Source: Phytophthora sp. 'mugwort'
Lineage: Eukaryota; Oomycota; Peronosporomycetes; Peronosporales; Peronosporaceae
Length of the DNA: 64,000 nucleotides
Assembly (NCBI GenBank): GCA_033558025.1
Contig: JAUCEF010000003.1
Location: forward strand, 2,816,001-2,880,000
Direction: 5' to 3'
A model generated the notes under the pieces. The model had not been told where the DNA came from. It worked only from the letters and a program-made list of their open reading frames with translations, and did not search any database. This document shows, piece after piece, positions 32,062-42,806 of the stretch. Each line of letters opens with the position of its first letter. Position 1 is the first letter of the stretch. The position numbers were made by a program, and so were the translations under genes.

Positions 32062-33295
32062 TGTGTAGCGGATCGGTCAAAATATGTTTAAGACCCGATC
32101 CGCTTACCAACTGCGCCCAGACACCGACTAACGGAGGGGTTCCCTGATGATCCGTGATCAGCTGAATTTGGTCTCACCTTGTGTACCCGTCGGTGGGCTG
32201 GATCTGCTCTCTTGGGACTCCGAAGGATGCAGCGATGTAAAGTCTTGAACGTCCTGGCGGGAGCGGGGGCGTGGAGCAGCGCGGGAGTCTTCACCCTGCT
32301 GCCGTTACTGGTTCCGATCTGAGGTAGTCGACCTTTGATCGGGGGCCTGGACTTGATCCGAGGCCGAGGTTGCCGTGTGGCGTTGTTCCTTCCCTTTCCT
32401 TGAGTTGCTTGCCGCTTCCTTTAGCGGACGCTTGAGAGTTGAGAGTCGAAGCGATCGTCGGTCAAGCACTGAATGCCGACCGATCGAGGTATGAGCAGAA
32501 GTTCGCTGGCGTGGGGGAGGGTCGGCCAATATCCGATTCGATTTTCTCACAGCGACGCTCGATCTGCTACCTTGGGCTAGTTGATACTTGGGGAGGACCA
32601 ATGCAGATCCCTTCCAGCGGCACATAAAATGGCCTAAGTTAATCCAATGTAAATTCGATTCTGATTGGTGTTCATCCTTTTCTTGTCCTATCTTCCCATC
32701 CTGAACTCTATCTCGTACCACCTGAATCTCCTGAACCTTGCCCTTCTTCAACCACCCCAACACGTACCGCTTTCACGCTTGCACATCCCCGAGGTTGATT
32801 GCTGATCGAATCTCGATCTGCCAGATCGCGGATGTCCGAACGCGTATGTCGATCTACCAACATCGATCGGCCCGATCTGCCAGATCGCGTATGTCGGGAA
32901 CAGGTATGTCGATCTGACAGATAGAGGATGTCGGAACCTGTACGCCGGTCGGCCAATATCGATCAACCCGATCTGCTCGATCTTGGCCGCAAGGTCGACC
33001 CTATCTGCCCGATCTCAGACGACGGGGTGTAGGCCGACCTGTGGACGCCGGATCAGCCCCGATCCTCAGAACCTTGAACTCCTGATCGGCCCGATCTTCC
33101 AACCTGGATCGCCGGATCGCCCCGATCTGCCAACCCGCGGACCCCAGATCTGCACGATTGGGGTCCGACCGAGGTCAAACGGGGTTAGATCCAGTCTGAT
33201 CGATTCCGTCACCGCTTGCCAGTCCTGATCTCTTACATCCCCCTCGATCCGAGTTCCGAATATCTACTCGATCCTCGATCAGTCGGGTGATCACA
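32062..33295 (-). mobile_element. LTR arm 2, inverted relative to arm 1
   Basis: On the minus strand the sequence runs from TGTGATCACC (33295) to GATCCGCTACACA (32062). The part 33036-32062 is almost identical to arm 1; the U3 part (33295-33040) is different GATC-rich sequence. Its U5 tip has lost about four bases compared with CTACACCACA and touches gag directly. Flanks do not show a clear target duplication. Confidence 0.65.
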
Positions 33296-33605
33296 GTATA
33301 ACAGATCTGTGTTGAGTGGTTGCCCGACCCTGGCTTCCTCCCTCGTCATCGAAGCATCCCCTTGCACCCCAGATTAAGTCGAGTGTCGCCCCGCCTTTAC
33401 CTCGTATCTCGATCCGGCTCGATCGCCCCCTCTTTTCACCGCTGGGGCCGCCTTTCTCACCGGCCTGGCCATTCCTTAGGGATCTGATATTCTTGGTTGA
33501 CGCTTCTCCACAACCGCCCCCTGTCCGAAGTCGTTGCCGTACAGCGGTCACACTCCGGTCACACTTCTCAATCTTCGCCCCAACGAGCCATCTACTCCCA
33601 ATTCT

Positions 33606-34202
33606 ATGAGTTATCGCCACTCCGACACCTCTGACGAAGGCCGATCGCCGCCCGTTTCGCCCTACCTGGAAGATGAGCTCCGGCGTACGCGAAGTACTCG
33701 TGACGATCTTCTGCGAGATCGCATGCACCAAGATCGTGTCATAGCCAAGATGTCTGACGATCTGCGTGCCTTGGAGCAATTCCGACACGACCAAGGTGAG
33801 GAGATCCGGAGACTCCAGGCTGAGATCGACAACGCTCTCCCAGCCCAGGGAAATCAGTCGATTGCTCGTCGTCTCCGCAATCAGCTTCGTCAACAGGCCG
33901 CTGAGATCCAAGACGTGGAGGGTCGTCTCTCCAGTGTTCAGCAAGAACTCTTCGAAGCTGAGTCTCGCCGAGACGAACTTTCGTATCGTCTGGAGCTCCG
34001 CGAGGAAGAGGTCGACGACTTACGCTACCGGATCATCACCCAGGAGAGAGAACTGGATGAGAATCGTGTCGATCTCGACTCTTACCGCGTTAGCCTGAAC
34101 TCCACCCGAGCCACTCTCTATAAGCGACAGCGGGGAGCTCCTGATCGGACACCGATGGGACTCAGTCAGCTCGGCTTCGCGTGGGACTGGACGCAGCTTT
34201 AG
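33606..34202 (+). CDS. Coiled-coil protein, probable retrotransposon gag-like
   Basis: 198 residues from ATG 33606. The sequence is highly charged with long Glu/Arg/Gln/Leu heptads (LRRTRSTRDDLLRDRMHQDR; EIRRLQAEID; RDELSYRLELREEEVDDLRY), predicted as one long coiled coil. After the stop, another frame continues in the same style (NVTRLENELRQAQIRPDRV, 34205-34255; ELVRERDQLRAERN, about 34330-34370), so the original protein was longer and this copy is frameshifted. It directly precedes LTR copy B with no recognisable pol, so it is probably the gag of a gag-only or deleted element. Not a confirmed host gene. Confidence 0.5.
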   Translation: MSYRHSDTSDEGRSPPVSPYLEDELRRTRSTRDDLLRDRMHQDRVIAKMSDDLRALEQFRHDQGEEIRRLQAEIDNALPAQGNQSIARRLRNQLRQQAAEIQDVEGRLSSVQQELFEAESRRDELSYRLELREEEVDDLRYRIITQERELDENRVDLDSYRVSLNSTRATLYKRQRGAPDRTPMGLSQLGFAWDWTQL

Positions 34203-34622
34203 CAAATGTGACGCGGCTGGAGAACGAACTCCGCCAAGCTCAGATCAGGCCCGATCGGGTCATTTCTTTCGCTCCGATAGCCGGTCCGACCTCCACGAGT
34301 CGATCGACTGGAACCTGTACTGCTGGCGAGCTCGTCCGCGAGCGTGATCAACTTCGCGCGGAGCGGAATCGGCGGTCCAACTCGATCGAGATCGCCTTCA
34401 AGATGAGGTCGATACTCTGCGACGTGGCCAATCTCCTTTACAGTCTGATCTCGCAGCCGCGATCGTGGTCGGGATGCAGCTGCGACGGAATCTGCTGACG
34501 CCAGTAAGTATCATGATCTTCTGTCTGTCGATTTAGCTGAGTTGTACCTAACTCTCCTTTGGCAATTCTGAGATGCAGGTGGAGCTGGGTACATCTCGGC
34601 GGACCATTCGTGCGCTGTAAAA

Positions 34623-35427
34623 TGTGGTATTGCAGATCCGGATGAGATGGAAGTTGACCAGCAGCTGGAGGATCCACGTCGCCAGCGGCAGCCATAACAG
34701 CGGCAAAGTGATGGATCCGGACCATGCGACACGCCTGGTCTGTATATGGTACGGATCCTGGACCCGTCCCGTGGGGTGAGGTCTAAGTATTAGATTCGAT
34801 CAGTTTAGAGCACACCGGGTTGAAGATCCGTAGCTAAAGGGAGGTAGAGTGGAGACGGGTGGTCAGGAATAGGTCAGAGATGGGATCCTGGGTTATAAGT
34901 AGTCCGTAGGATAGGTTTTGGGATAGGATCCGAAGATAGATAGGCTAAGGTATAAATCAGAACCGAATTTGCACTGGAAGACAGACTTGACTATAGTATA
35001 GGGGATTTCTATTGGCCCCATACATAGACCAAGTCTAAACTTTCGCGATCTTCCTGCACACGTGGCAGCCCCTGGATTACTTGGCCCTTAACGGAGATGT
35101 CCTTGTTCCTTTACGATGCTTGCCACCTCCAATAGCGGGATCTTGAGGGGGGTTGAGAAACCAAAGGGCGAGCGCGACCTGATCTCGTGCGCAGGAATAC
35201 CCGCGCAGATAAATTACCTCCCAAGTCCCCACAAGGACGTCCAAGGCCCACCAAGTGCGCATCTCGTGTCAACGAGAGAGCAGTACCAGCCCGCCGACGG
35301 GTTCACAAGGTGAACCACTCAGCAACAACACGGCCATCGGAGTACCCCCTCCGTTAGTCGGTGTCTGGGCGCACTTGGTAAGCGGATCGGGTCTTAAGCA
35401 AATTTTGACCGATCCCGCTACACCACA
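34623..35427 (+). mobile_element. LTR copy B (TGTGGT...ACCACA)
   Basis: 805-bp partner of LTR copy A. Its last 130 bp also match the U5 of the inverted LTR pair (CTCCGTTAGTCGGTGTCTGG, then TTGACCGATCCCGCTACACC), so three LTR types here share U5 but not U3. Segment 35087-35180 is the reverse complement of 8981-9074 in copy A. It is probably the 3' LTR of the coiled-coil element. Confidence 0.7.
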
Positions 35428-35589
35428 ATACTTCACCAGGTTTTGGATGGTCCTCCTCGCAACGATAGGCTCTTGAACTCCGCAAGAAGGGCTCCGTAGT
35501 CCACTTCAGTCAGAGCGTAGGTCATATTCGTGATCGAGTGCTTCTGTTAATTAATCCCGCCAGCCTCTTAAAAATACATATTTACATAT
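35428..35589. other. Short spacer
   Basis: No recognisable content; one minus frame reads about 35 open codons without a known motif. Confidence 0.4.
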
Positions 35590-36100
35590 TTACTCGATTT
35601 CCGGATAGTTTCTTGTAGCTATTTGATCACGTGAACATGTGAAAATAGCATAGCGAAGCACGGGACTCCGGAAGCTTCTGACGTATAACCTCCACCGCGC
35701 GCATGTCCCTATCCACAAGCCCACTCCGAACGAAGAGCCAGTGCTCGTTAGCACGCTTGAAGTGGTACAGACACTTGTCCATGTGACAGTCAGCTTTGTC
35801 GCCAGCGAGGAGTACTGTACTGGCTGACTGTGGCCAAACCGATCCATCGCAACCATAGAGAGAAGCTGATAATTGTACAGTATCTAAGAAAATAGAACTG
35901 GTGAATACCTGGGTATCAATGGATTATACCTGGAAATACATAGTCTACCCACAACTCTCTTGTTTGTCTTGCGAGTGCAATCCATCTGAAGAACTTCGGG
36001 GAAACTGTCCACCATAGCGCGCATATGTCCCGTTATGATCGAAATGACGCCAGTGTTCCCGCGAGCATTCTGGCGAACAGACTCCACGTTCATTGGAGTC
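35590..36100 (-). pseudogene. MULE transposase fragment
   Basis: Minus frames read GVISIITGHMRAMVDSFPEV followed by LQMDCTRKTNK (36030-35940), equivalent to GVISMTSRHMRSMFSRFPEM followed by LIDCTYKTNR in the 51-54 kb MULE. Next come MVAMDRFGHSQ and, in another frame, HMDKCLYHFKRANEHWLFVR and AVEVIRQKLPESRASLCYFH (35790-35640), the central part of the catalytic domain. A CAGGTAT/TACCTGG-rich piece (35895-35935) is inserted between them. No C-terminal half is present. Confidence 0.65.
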
Positions 36101-36940
36101 TCCAGATCGAAGCTTACGGTCGTTTCGGCGACGGCGTCGTCGTCCGACAGTCGGTCACCTGTGCAGGATCAAATCCAACGTCTCAAGAGTTAGCCAAGAA
36201 CCAGCCACGGAAAGAATCTATGACTCACCTGACTTTCGTAGCCGGGAAACCAACTTGCGGACGTTCTGCATCATCACATCTGATCGGAGTTCTCACATAT
36301 GTACTTGAAAGTACTCGAATCTCCCGCTTGCGCTTGCATCAATAGCTGGTCACCCGGTACCAACGCCGATTGGGAGGATACCTGGCGGATACCTAGATAG
36401 TGATGGTAGATGTCAGGCGATACCTGGCGGTTGTGCACGTATTCGTTCGCGCTTTACGGCGATCTCCCACGATCCATCTTCCTTTTCTGCGTCACTTGGG
36501 CTAGCATCGGGAAGGGGCATTCCGTCCGACGAAGGTTGTGCATCGTGCACTTGCCTGATGATCGTTCACGTATAGACCACCCATGAGTACAGTGTACTTG
36601 CGCTGTTACGGCTCCATAGTCGTTGGTACGAGAGGAATCGCCTCTCCGGGCACGCCTTGGTACTGGATCTGCTTCTTCAGAGTTGCATTGCGTCTAGCAA
36701 TTTTAGTCACCTTCGTCACGACGAGCCCTTGGCGCGTCTCCACCAGTATTGATTTATCCCCTGTTTAAACTCGCCCAGTTTTTAAACTCGCCCAGATATT
36801 GTGCTGCTGTTAAAACGGTGGGACAGCGACCAACATGTCCTCATCCACTTCTTCGACCGAGCGCTTCTTCTAATGGTGTGGGTACGGCCCAACATGAGCA
36901 CCCTCCAACCCTTCTTCATTACTCTGGTCCTTGACACTAT
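36101..36940. other. No supported gene; MULE flank
   Basis: Probably more decayed MULE. Contains a TACCTGGCGG-type repeat patch (36375-36430) and a 15-bp direct repeat of TTTAAACTCGCCCAG (about 36764-36794). No domain recognised. Confidence 0.4.
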
Positions 36941-37464
36941 CTTCTTGTTGCTATTATTCTTCCGCATATCCTTCCTCCGCAGCTTCTTCCTCCGCATTTC
37001 TCCCCCGCGTCTTCTCTCCGCATCTACTTCTCCGCCTCTTCTTCCTCCGCCTCTTCTTCCCCTCCCGCCTCTTCTTCCCCAACATCTTCTTCATTCGCGT
37101 TTCCTTCTTCCGCGTACTTCTCGTCCTTACTGCTGTCGGCTCCACCCATGGCATGTGGGCCAAATTGCATGGCGATCGCTGGGCATCTCCTCCCTCGCGC
37201 GATGAAGAGCAACGGCTTTCTCAGACGAGTGCGTGCATTTCGGACGTTCTCACGGCGAGCTATCTCATCTGCCGCGGCTTCATCCATTATGACCGCTTGC
37301 TCAGCCGCAATTGCCGCCGAGTGAACCTCTTCCCCTCTGCGAGCCCCCTCACTATTCGCTGCTTAATATGGGCCGTCTGGTGGGTGCGCCATGGCAGTGT
37401 CGTCAAAGCCCGGCGCCACCGCATGATGCAACCGCGCGAGAACTGCCGCGTGGCCTCGGATTAG
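36941..37464 (-). pseudogene. Acidic N-terminal region, probably of the adjacent MULE
   Basis: A minus frame (37287-37024) reads DEAAADEIARRENVRNARTR, then after a neutral stretch a Glu-rich tract (EEDVGEEEAGGEEEAEEEEA). The complementary strand is a CTTCTTCCTCCGC low-complexity repeat (36950-37110). The 51-54 kb MULE also begins with an acidic, low-complexity region before its transposase domain, so this may be the same module. Could instead be a simple microsatellite. Confidence 0.35.
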
Positions 37465-37816
37465 TGGCTGGGTGAAGAAAGAAAAACAAAATTCTGTAAA
37501 AAAACGGTAATGTAAATACTTGCTCAATGCCTGTATTCATACCTGCTCGATACCTGCTTCAAAACAGCTGGGTGCGAAAGGTGAGCTTTTTTATTTATTC
37601 AAACGGTGGCGTATATTGTTATTTTAAATGTGAGCATTAAGTTTATTTCCCCCAGGATTAATTATTGCTGATTATACCGGTACTAGCCATGCGCTGCCGC
37701 TACGCGGCGGTAGTGAAAGTTTTGAGCGTGCCCGTTTCGCTCGCTCCACTACGCGGCGGGGGGGGGGGGTTCGCTACAGTATCGCGTTGTTATGATACTA
37801 AGTGAGCTATCTACGC
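37465..37816. other. No gene; G12 tract
   Basis: AT-rich stretch with TACCTG words (37525-37560), then a GCTACGCGGCGG repeat and a run of 12 G (37758-37769). Flank of the chromovirus. Confidence 0.45.
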
Positions 37817-38171
37817 TCTGACGGGGCACACAGCACCTTGTGCACAGGAAGTGTGACTTCCAGAGAGTATACAAACTCTTAGTGATCGGCAGTTACAAGT
37901 CCCTGGTCTGAGGGGATTTTGTTACCAAATTAGGTAGATATAAAACTGAATATATTTATATGTGGCCCCATTTAATACTAAATATTAGTCACCTATAAAG
38001 TACCCTAGATGTTATCCTATTGGGTGGTTCTGCGGTCTTTGAACCATATGTGTAGTACCTACCCGTGACGTCATTACCGTGACATCATAGTGATGTTGGC
38101 TACATCACTTAGGGTACTTGGGTACACCATCCTGTAGGGTGACTTGGCACTTTTCATGTAACCCCGTTACA
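37817..38171 (-). repeat. 3' LTR of the chromovirus
   Basis: 355 bp. It matches the split right LTR over GACGGGGCACACA, AGAGTATACAAAC, CAAGTCCCTGGTCTGAG, TCACCTATAAAGTA and GATGTT-GCTACATCAC. The outer tip is TCTGACGGGG instead of TGTGACGGGG. Confidence 0.8.
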
Positions 38172-38184
38172 TCCTCTCCCACTT
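38172..38184 (-). promoter_or_regulatory. Polypurine tract
   Basis: Minus strand AAGTGGGAGAGGA ends directly at the LTR's TGTAACGGGG. This is the expected plus-strand primer site of an LTR retrotransposon. Confidence 0.65.
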
Positions 38185-38358
38185 AGGTTCGGTTGTACCG
38201 ACCATCCAGGGCGAGTGAAAGGAAGTCGCCGCCTTCCACTCTCCACGTCGAATTACATCGACTTCGCTGCGGTTAGGTTCCGCAGCCGGCTCATTTCTTT
38301 TTGAGCCCCGAGCACTTTCACGTGCTCTTCTTCTTCTCAACTTCCACGTCAGCCTCAC

Positions 38359-39113
38359 ATGACCAAGACTCGGTCTGGCAGCGGTGCGAAAGCGCCTACC
38401 AAGCCTGTTGCTTCAAAACTACAGGCTAAGAGCTATAAGCCGTCTGGAAAAAGCTCGGCCACTAAGGGATCCACCAAGGTGGCATCTAAGATGACTACCA
38501 AGGCGCCTGAACCGCCTGTGGAGGATTCAAAGCTCCTCGTGGACTATAGGAGGACCATCCTATATCCTGGGGTAACAACGAAAATTCCCGCCCGCAAAGG
38601 GTCTGATGGCGGCCCAAGTCAGTCCGATTTGCTTGGGTCTCGTACCCCGCTGTCTAGCCACCATGGCGACGATGGCGATGAGCCGAAGACGCTCGAACGT
38701 CAGGGGGGCCAGGCCCACCCATGGAAGACGAAGAAAAAAATCCGTTCTCCAGTCAAGAACTTGACGCTCGCTGAGGCAACTGCCCGCGTCAAGGCTGCGC
38801 AAGCAGCAGTAACCTCGGAGTCAGCCGTAAGCGGCGGGCTGCTTTCCGGTCTAGACTCTGTAAAGAGTTGGAGGCCATCACTTATACAAATAAGGGTCTC
38901 TTTAGTTCTTCTTCCGACGAGGAGGAAGAGGGCCAAGTCGGCCGAGAGATCTCTAACCCTATCGACGGGCAGCAGTCGGAGTACCAGGCTGCTCGTCAAA
39001 AGGTAGTGCGTGCCCGGCGACACCCGGTCGCTTCTGAGGAAGTAATCCACCTGTCCGTGGGGGACCGCCTTGCGCTCCCGGGTGCCTCCTTCCCGACGAG
39101 TCCACGGAGCTGA
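38359..39113 (+). CDS. Antisense ORF between chromodomain and 3' LTR
   Basis: On the strand opposite to the retrotransposon, an ATG at 38359 opens 215 codons. The first 60 residues are rich in Lys/Ser/Thr (MTKTRSGSGAKAPTKP...), followed by KNLTLAEATARVKAAQAAV. Near 38867 the sense passes to the next frame, which continues as ELEAITYTNKGLFSSSSDEE, an acidic Ser/Glu run, and ends at 39113. Together this is about 250 residues with regular codon use, more coding-like than the minus strand here. It cannot be this element's gag, which is at 45.4 kb. Antisense ORFs at this place exist in some plant gypsy elements. Alternatives: remnant of another element's gag inserted here, or a captured host exon. 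No domain recognised. Confidence 0.45.
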
Positions 39114-39456
39114 TGTCTACATGGATCAGCTCCAGCCCGCCTCGTGTCGCTTCTCGGCGGGCGATTGTTTTTTAGGGGTTCTTACGAGCGCCACCTGGTG
39201 GTCAAGCAGCCCCTGTTCCAGAACGTAAGTATTGCTCGATGCTCACAAGGACAACTTGAAGTTCTTCGTCAGGATCTCACGCTGGAGGCCATCCTTGACC
39301 TCCAGATCTCCGCATTGAGATTGTCCATGCGGTAGGTAAACGGCAGCTCTCTCGAGAGCTGCAGAATCATCCTGCTTCTAGCGCTCATTTTTTATTATGA
39401 GCGCGGGTATGGTCATGGCTCCACGACCACACTCCGTTCGGGCAAGAAAGCCCGAA

Positions 39457-41310
39457 CTACTTACGCAGCCGCCGCCGATTCTGTTCCCAGATCGCGACAG
39501 CCTTCGTGCAGCCGGCCTGGAGCCGTTCAATCGGCTCCCAGGAGCACTCAGCCTCCGAGTACCCCCTGCACGTCACACAGAGCTGGCGCTTCCCGTAACC
39601 GTGCCGCTCCTGGAGCACACGCTCCACTTGGTAGTGGGTCTCCCCATTACAGTCGAGGAGAGGCGGCGGCGCTCTCGTATGAGTACGAATATGATGCACC
39701 GCCCCTCCGGCCCGGCTCGGGACCTGGTGCGCCACCCTTCCTCTCCACCTCGAATCGTTGAACACTCCGCTCTTCGTCGCAGAGTCCTTGCGCTTAATTG
39801 GACTTGGTGAGGGCGGACTGCCGCCGCCCAGGCCGGGAGCGCTGGGTCCTTGGGCCGATTCATGACGACATAATCTTCTGGCCGAGGACATGTCGGCCCT
39901 TGAAGGACGGGTCAACCGTCGGACGAATGGCACGGAAGAGGCGTTCCGACGTCTGGATGCCTTGTGGGTGTCCGTGGACCGAGTCCAGCGGGAGATGTAC
40001 CTCCTTCTGGACCTCTTGCGGACTGTGCCCCAGGCGGGAGCGCCTCCCGCTTACACCCAGCTGTATCAGTATGGCTCATACTCGTCGTATGCAGCCGGGG
40101 TTCTTTCGTATGGAGCCCCCCTTCCACGGTTTCGCCAGGGACCAGGGCTTCTCTCCCTGGCACTCCTAGAGCGAAGAGGCGCTGCCTCGCTTTGAAGAGT
40201 GGGTCTGCGGGGCTGCCGATCCCAGGATCATGGTACTGCTTCAGATTGCCCACGTAGAACGTCGGGTGGGTCGTCATCGACTTAGGCAGATCAATGGTAA
40301 ATGTCGCACCATGTCTGTCCAGTACCGCGAAGGGTTCAATGAAGCGGTGTTTCAACTTGTTGCTCCCAACGGAACTTACTGTGACGAGGGGTAGATTCCT
40401 ACTGTCTAGTAGGACGAAGTCACCCACATTAACCACGTTGAGGTTTCCTATCCCTTGATGGTCTGAGTATTCCTTTTGTTTGTCCTGTGTCGCTGCTATG
40501 GTATCACGGGCACGGCTGATTACATTCAGCCTGGTGTCTACAAAAGACCTCACTTGCTTCCGCAAGGAAACCGGTCTCCTATCCGAGACCTGGGAGGAAA
40601 GCGCTTTCCGAGCCTCCCCCCCCCCCCCCCCCACTTAGAATTGAAGCCGGGTGCTGCCTCGCAAAGTGAGCGACCCTGTGGATGGCGTAAGCCATTCAGA
40701 TAGAACGGGGTATACCCGGTCGATCCTGTGGATGGCGTAAGCCATTCAGATAGAACGGGGTATACCCGGTCGATGCGTGAACTGCATTGTTGAGTGCAAA
40801 CTCAACTACTGGCAGGCGTTCTGACCAAGTGCGAGGAGCCTCCGCACAGATACTGCGCAGAGTGTCCTCAAGCACTCGGTTAACACGCTCCGTCTACCCC
40901 TCCGCCTAAGGATGATCGGCAGTGGACATGTGCAGCCTCGTTCCAAGTAGTTGGAACTGCGTTCGCCAGAACGCGGCGGTAAACCGCGGGTCACGATCCG
41001 AGACAATTGTCTCCGGCAGACCGTGATGGCGGAAAACGCCATCCAGGAACAGCTTCGCAGCCTGTTCCCCGGTCACTGTGTCTTTAACCGGAGCAAGACG
41101 CACCATCTTGCTCAGACGGCACACGAACACCAGGATGCCGGTGTTTCCGTGGCCGTCAGCTGGAAATCCGAAGATGAAATCCAGACTCATCGACTTCCAG
41201 CAGTCCGCTGGAACGGGCAGGCTCTGCAAAGGAGCCGAGGCGTGCCCGGCGGGTTTCACTCGCTGAAATGTTTCACATGTCTTCACGTACTGTGCGACCC
41301 ACTTGTACAT
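39457..41310 (-). pseudogene. Chromovirus integrase and chromodomain
   Basis: From 41310 down: zinc/linker part (MYKWVAQYVKTCETFQRVKP), then the integrase core with Asp in SLDFIFGFPADG and in IVSDRDPRFTAAFWRTQFQL (about 41190-40960). The conserved TPFYLNGLRHP segment (40770-40680) is tandemly duplicated. The GPY-like C-terminus follows (KEYSDHQGIGNLNVVNVGDF; SNKLKHRFIEPFAVLDRHGA; HPTFYVGNLKQYHDP; 40490-40230). A chromodomain (HYQVERVLQERHGYGKRQLC, then GYSEAECSWEPIERLQAG, about 39650-39510) closes the polyprotein. Chromodomains steer insertion to marked chromatin. It is broken by the duplication, a C17/G17 tract (40616-40632) and stops. Confidence 0.82.
40616..40774. repeat. C17 tract and 50-bp perfect tandem duplication
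   Basis: C17 at 40616-40632 (G17 in the coding sense). CCTGTGGATGGCGTAAGCCA... (50 bp) occurs at 40675-40724 and again, perfectly and back to back, at 40725-40774. Fifty is not a multiple of three, so the duplication shifts the integrase frame. Confidence 0.85.
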
Positions 41311-42396
41311 GTGGGCCCACCAAAAGTACTGAGAGACCGATTGAAAGGTCTTTTCTCGCGGCCCAGGCGATCGCTGGACGGCGCATCGTCCGCCGCCTGA
41401 AAGATGTCAAGCTTGAGATTCGCGTCGTTTTCTACAACTACCGTGGTGGTTCATGGGGCTCTACTCGATAGTACAGCAGGCCATCGACCAACCCGTGTCG
41501 ATGAGCGGGCTCTCTGACGTGGCGTGAGCCACTCGGTCTCGGTTACCTTTCCAGCGACCAAGAGCCGTACCAGAAGTGCCAGGGCTTCGTCGTCCCGATA
41601 CACCATGCGTATCTGATCGTATAGATCGGTCGTGGCACGACTGATATGCGCCAGCGCATAGTCCGGCCTGCATGGCAACGCATCGACAAGTACGTTGAGC
41701 TTGCCAGGCTTGTCCTCGACGCAGAAGTTGTATTCCGCGAAGAAGGACAGCCACCTCGCCATCCGTTGGGACAGATGGGGCAAATTTGTCGCCATCCGCA
41801 AGGATGCGCAATCTGCGTAGATCACAAAGGGCTGTGGGCCCAGGAGGTGCACCCGGAACTTGGCAAGGGCGTACTTCATGGAAAGCTGCTCCTTGTCATG
41901 AACGGGGGTAGTTCCGTTCGGCAGCCTTAAGCTGCCTGGACTGAAACGAGATCACTCGTTAACGTTTTGCATCATTCTGCAGCAATTCACATCCGATTGC
42001 ATATTCGGATGCATCGCAGACGACGCTGAACGGCTTCGTCTCGTCCAGCAGGACCAGGTCAGGCGCCTTCTGAAGGCTTGCCTTGACATTGTCAAAGGCT
42101 TCCCGGTGCTCACGCCCCCAATGCTAATCGGTATCCTTCTTCAGAAGATCCGACAACGGTTTAGCTAAACCTGCGTACCCTTCGCTGTACTTATGGAGGT
42201 AGTTGGCTAAGCCCAACCACTCCCTCAGGTCCTTCTGGGGCCTTGGCCTTCTCCGGGTCGGCTCGAATGCTGACGTAGCTGACGAAGGAACCGAGAACTT
42301 TGATCTTGCGCTGCGAAGACACACTTGTCGATGTTGGCATAGAGATTCTTCGCTCTGATGACCTCGAATACTCGACGGAGGTGCTCCAAATGCACC

Positions 42397-42806
42397 TCCA
42401 TAGCGTAACGTTGCCGACATGGCCGGCACTGACAACATACATAAACATGCAAAAAGACAAGGTATCATCTTCAGGAATATCTATTACCCAGCTATGCGCT
42501 CCGCGCAATCCCACCGACCCTAGTGCTCGCTGCGTAAGTTCGCTACGGCTCGCAAGCTTCACCTCCCCTTGCGACTCGCTGCGCTCGCTTGGGTAGAACC
42601 ACAAATCCGCTACGGCTCGCAAGCTTTGCCTGATCGGGGCATGACACCTGTCCTCTCGTGCCGACCAATTAAAAGGCTAAAATACTCATTTATACTTGTT
42701 TTCTTGTATAGTTTGATCAGTGTCGACTGATTTTCACCATTTGACTTACCCGGTGTATAGTCTACACTTAAGTACGGTCGGTAACTTCATGATACACATC
42801 CATAGC
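42397..42806. mobile_element. About 394-bp nonautonomous insertion in the RT, with 8-bp target duplication
   Basis: The RT reading is interrupted between KTAMDV (42800) and HLEHLRRVFEV (42390). TCCATAGC occurs at both junctions (42397-42404 and 42799-42806), an 8-bp target-site duplication within a longer similar stretch. The inner ends share GTT(G/A)CCGAC in inverted orientation. The interior has CGCTACGGCTCGCAAGCTT at 42541-42559 and 42608-42626 and many GCTCGC words. Eight-bp duplications fit hAT or MULE-type elements. Confidence 0.65.

Noticed and set aside
29240..33290. Regular-looking GATC repeats as a possible array
   Set aside because: Units and spacers are irregular and belong to LTR U3 regions; not a CRISPR-type structure and not expected in this organism.
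33291..33944. 217-codon minus-strand open frame
   Set aside because: It is the antisense shadow of the coiled-coil gag-like gene; the plus frame has the heptad pattern and start context.
36931..37464. 177-codon plus frame rich in Ser, Phe and Leu
   Set aside because: Made of a CTTCTTCCTCC microsatellite; the minus strand has the more plausible acidic region.
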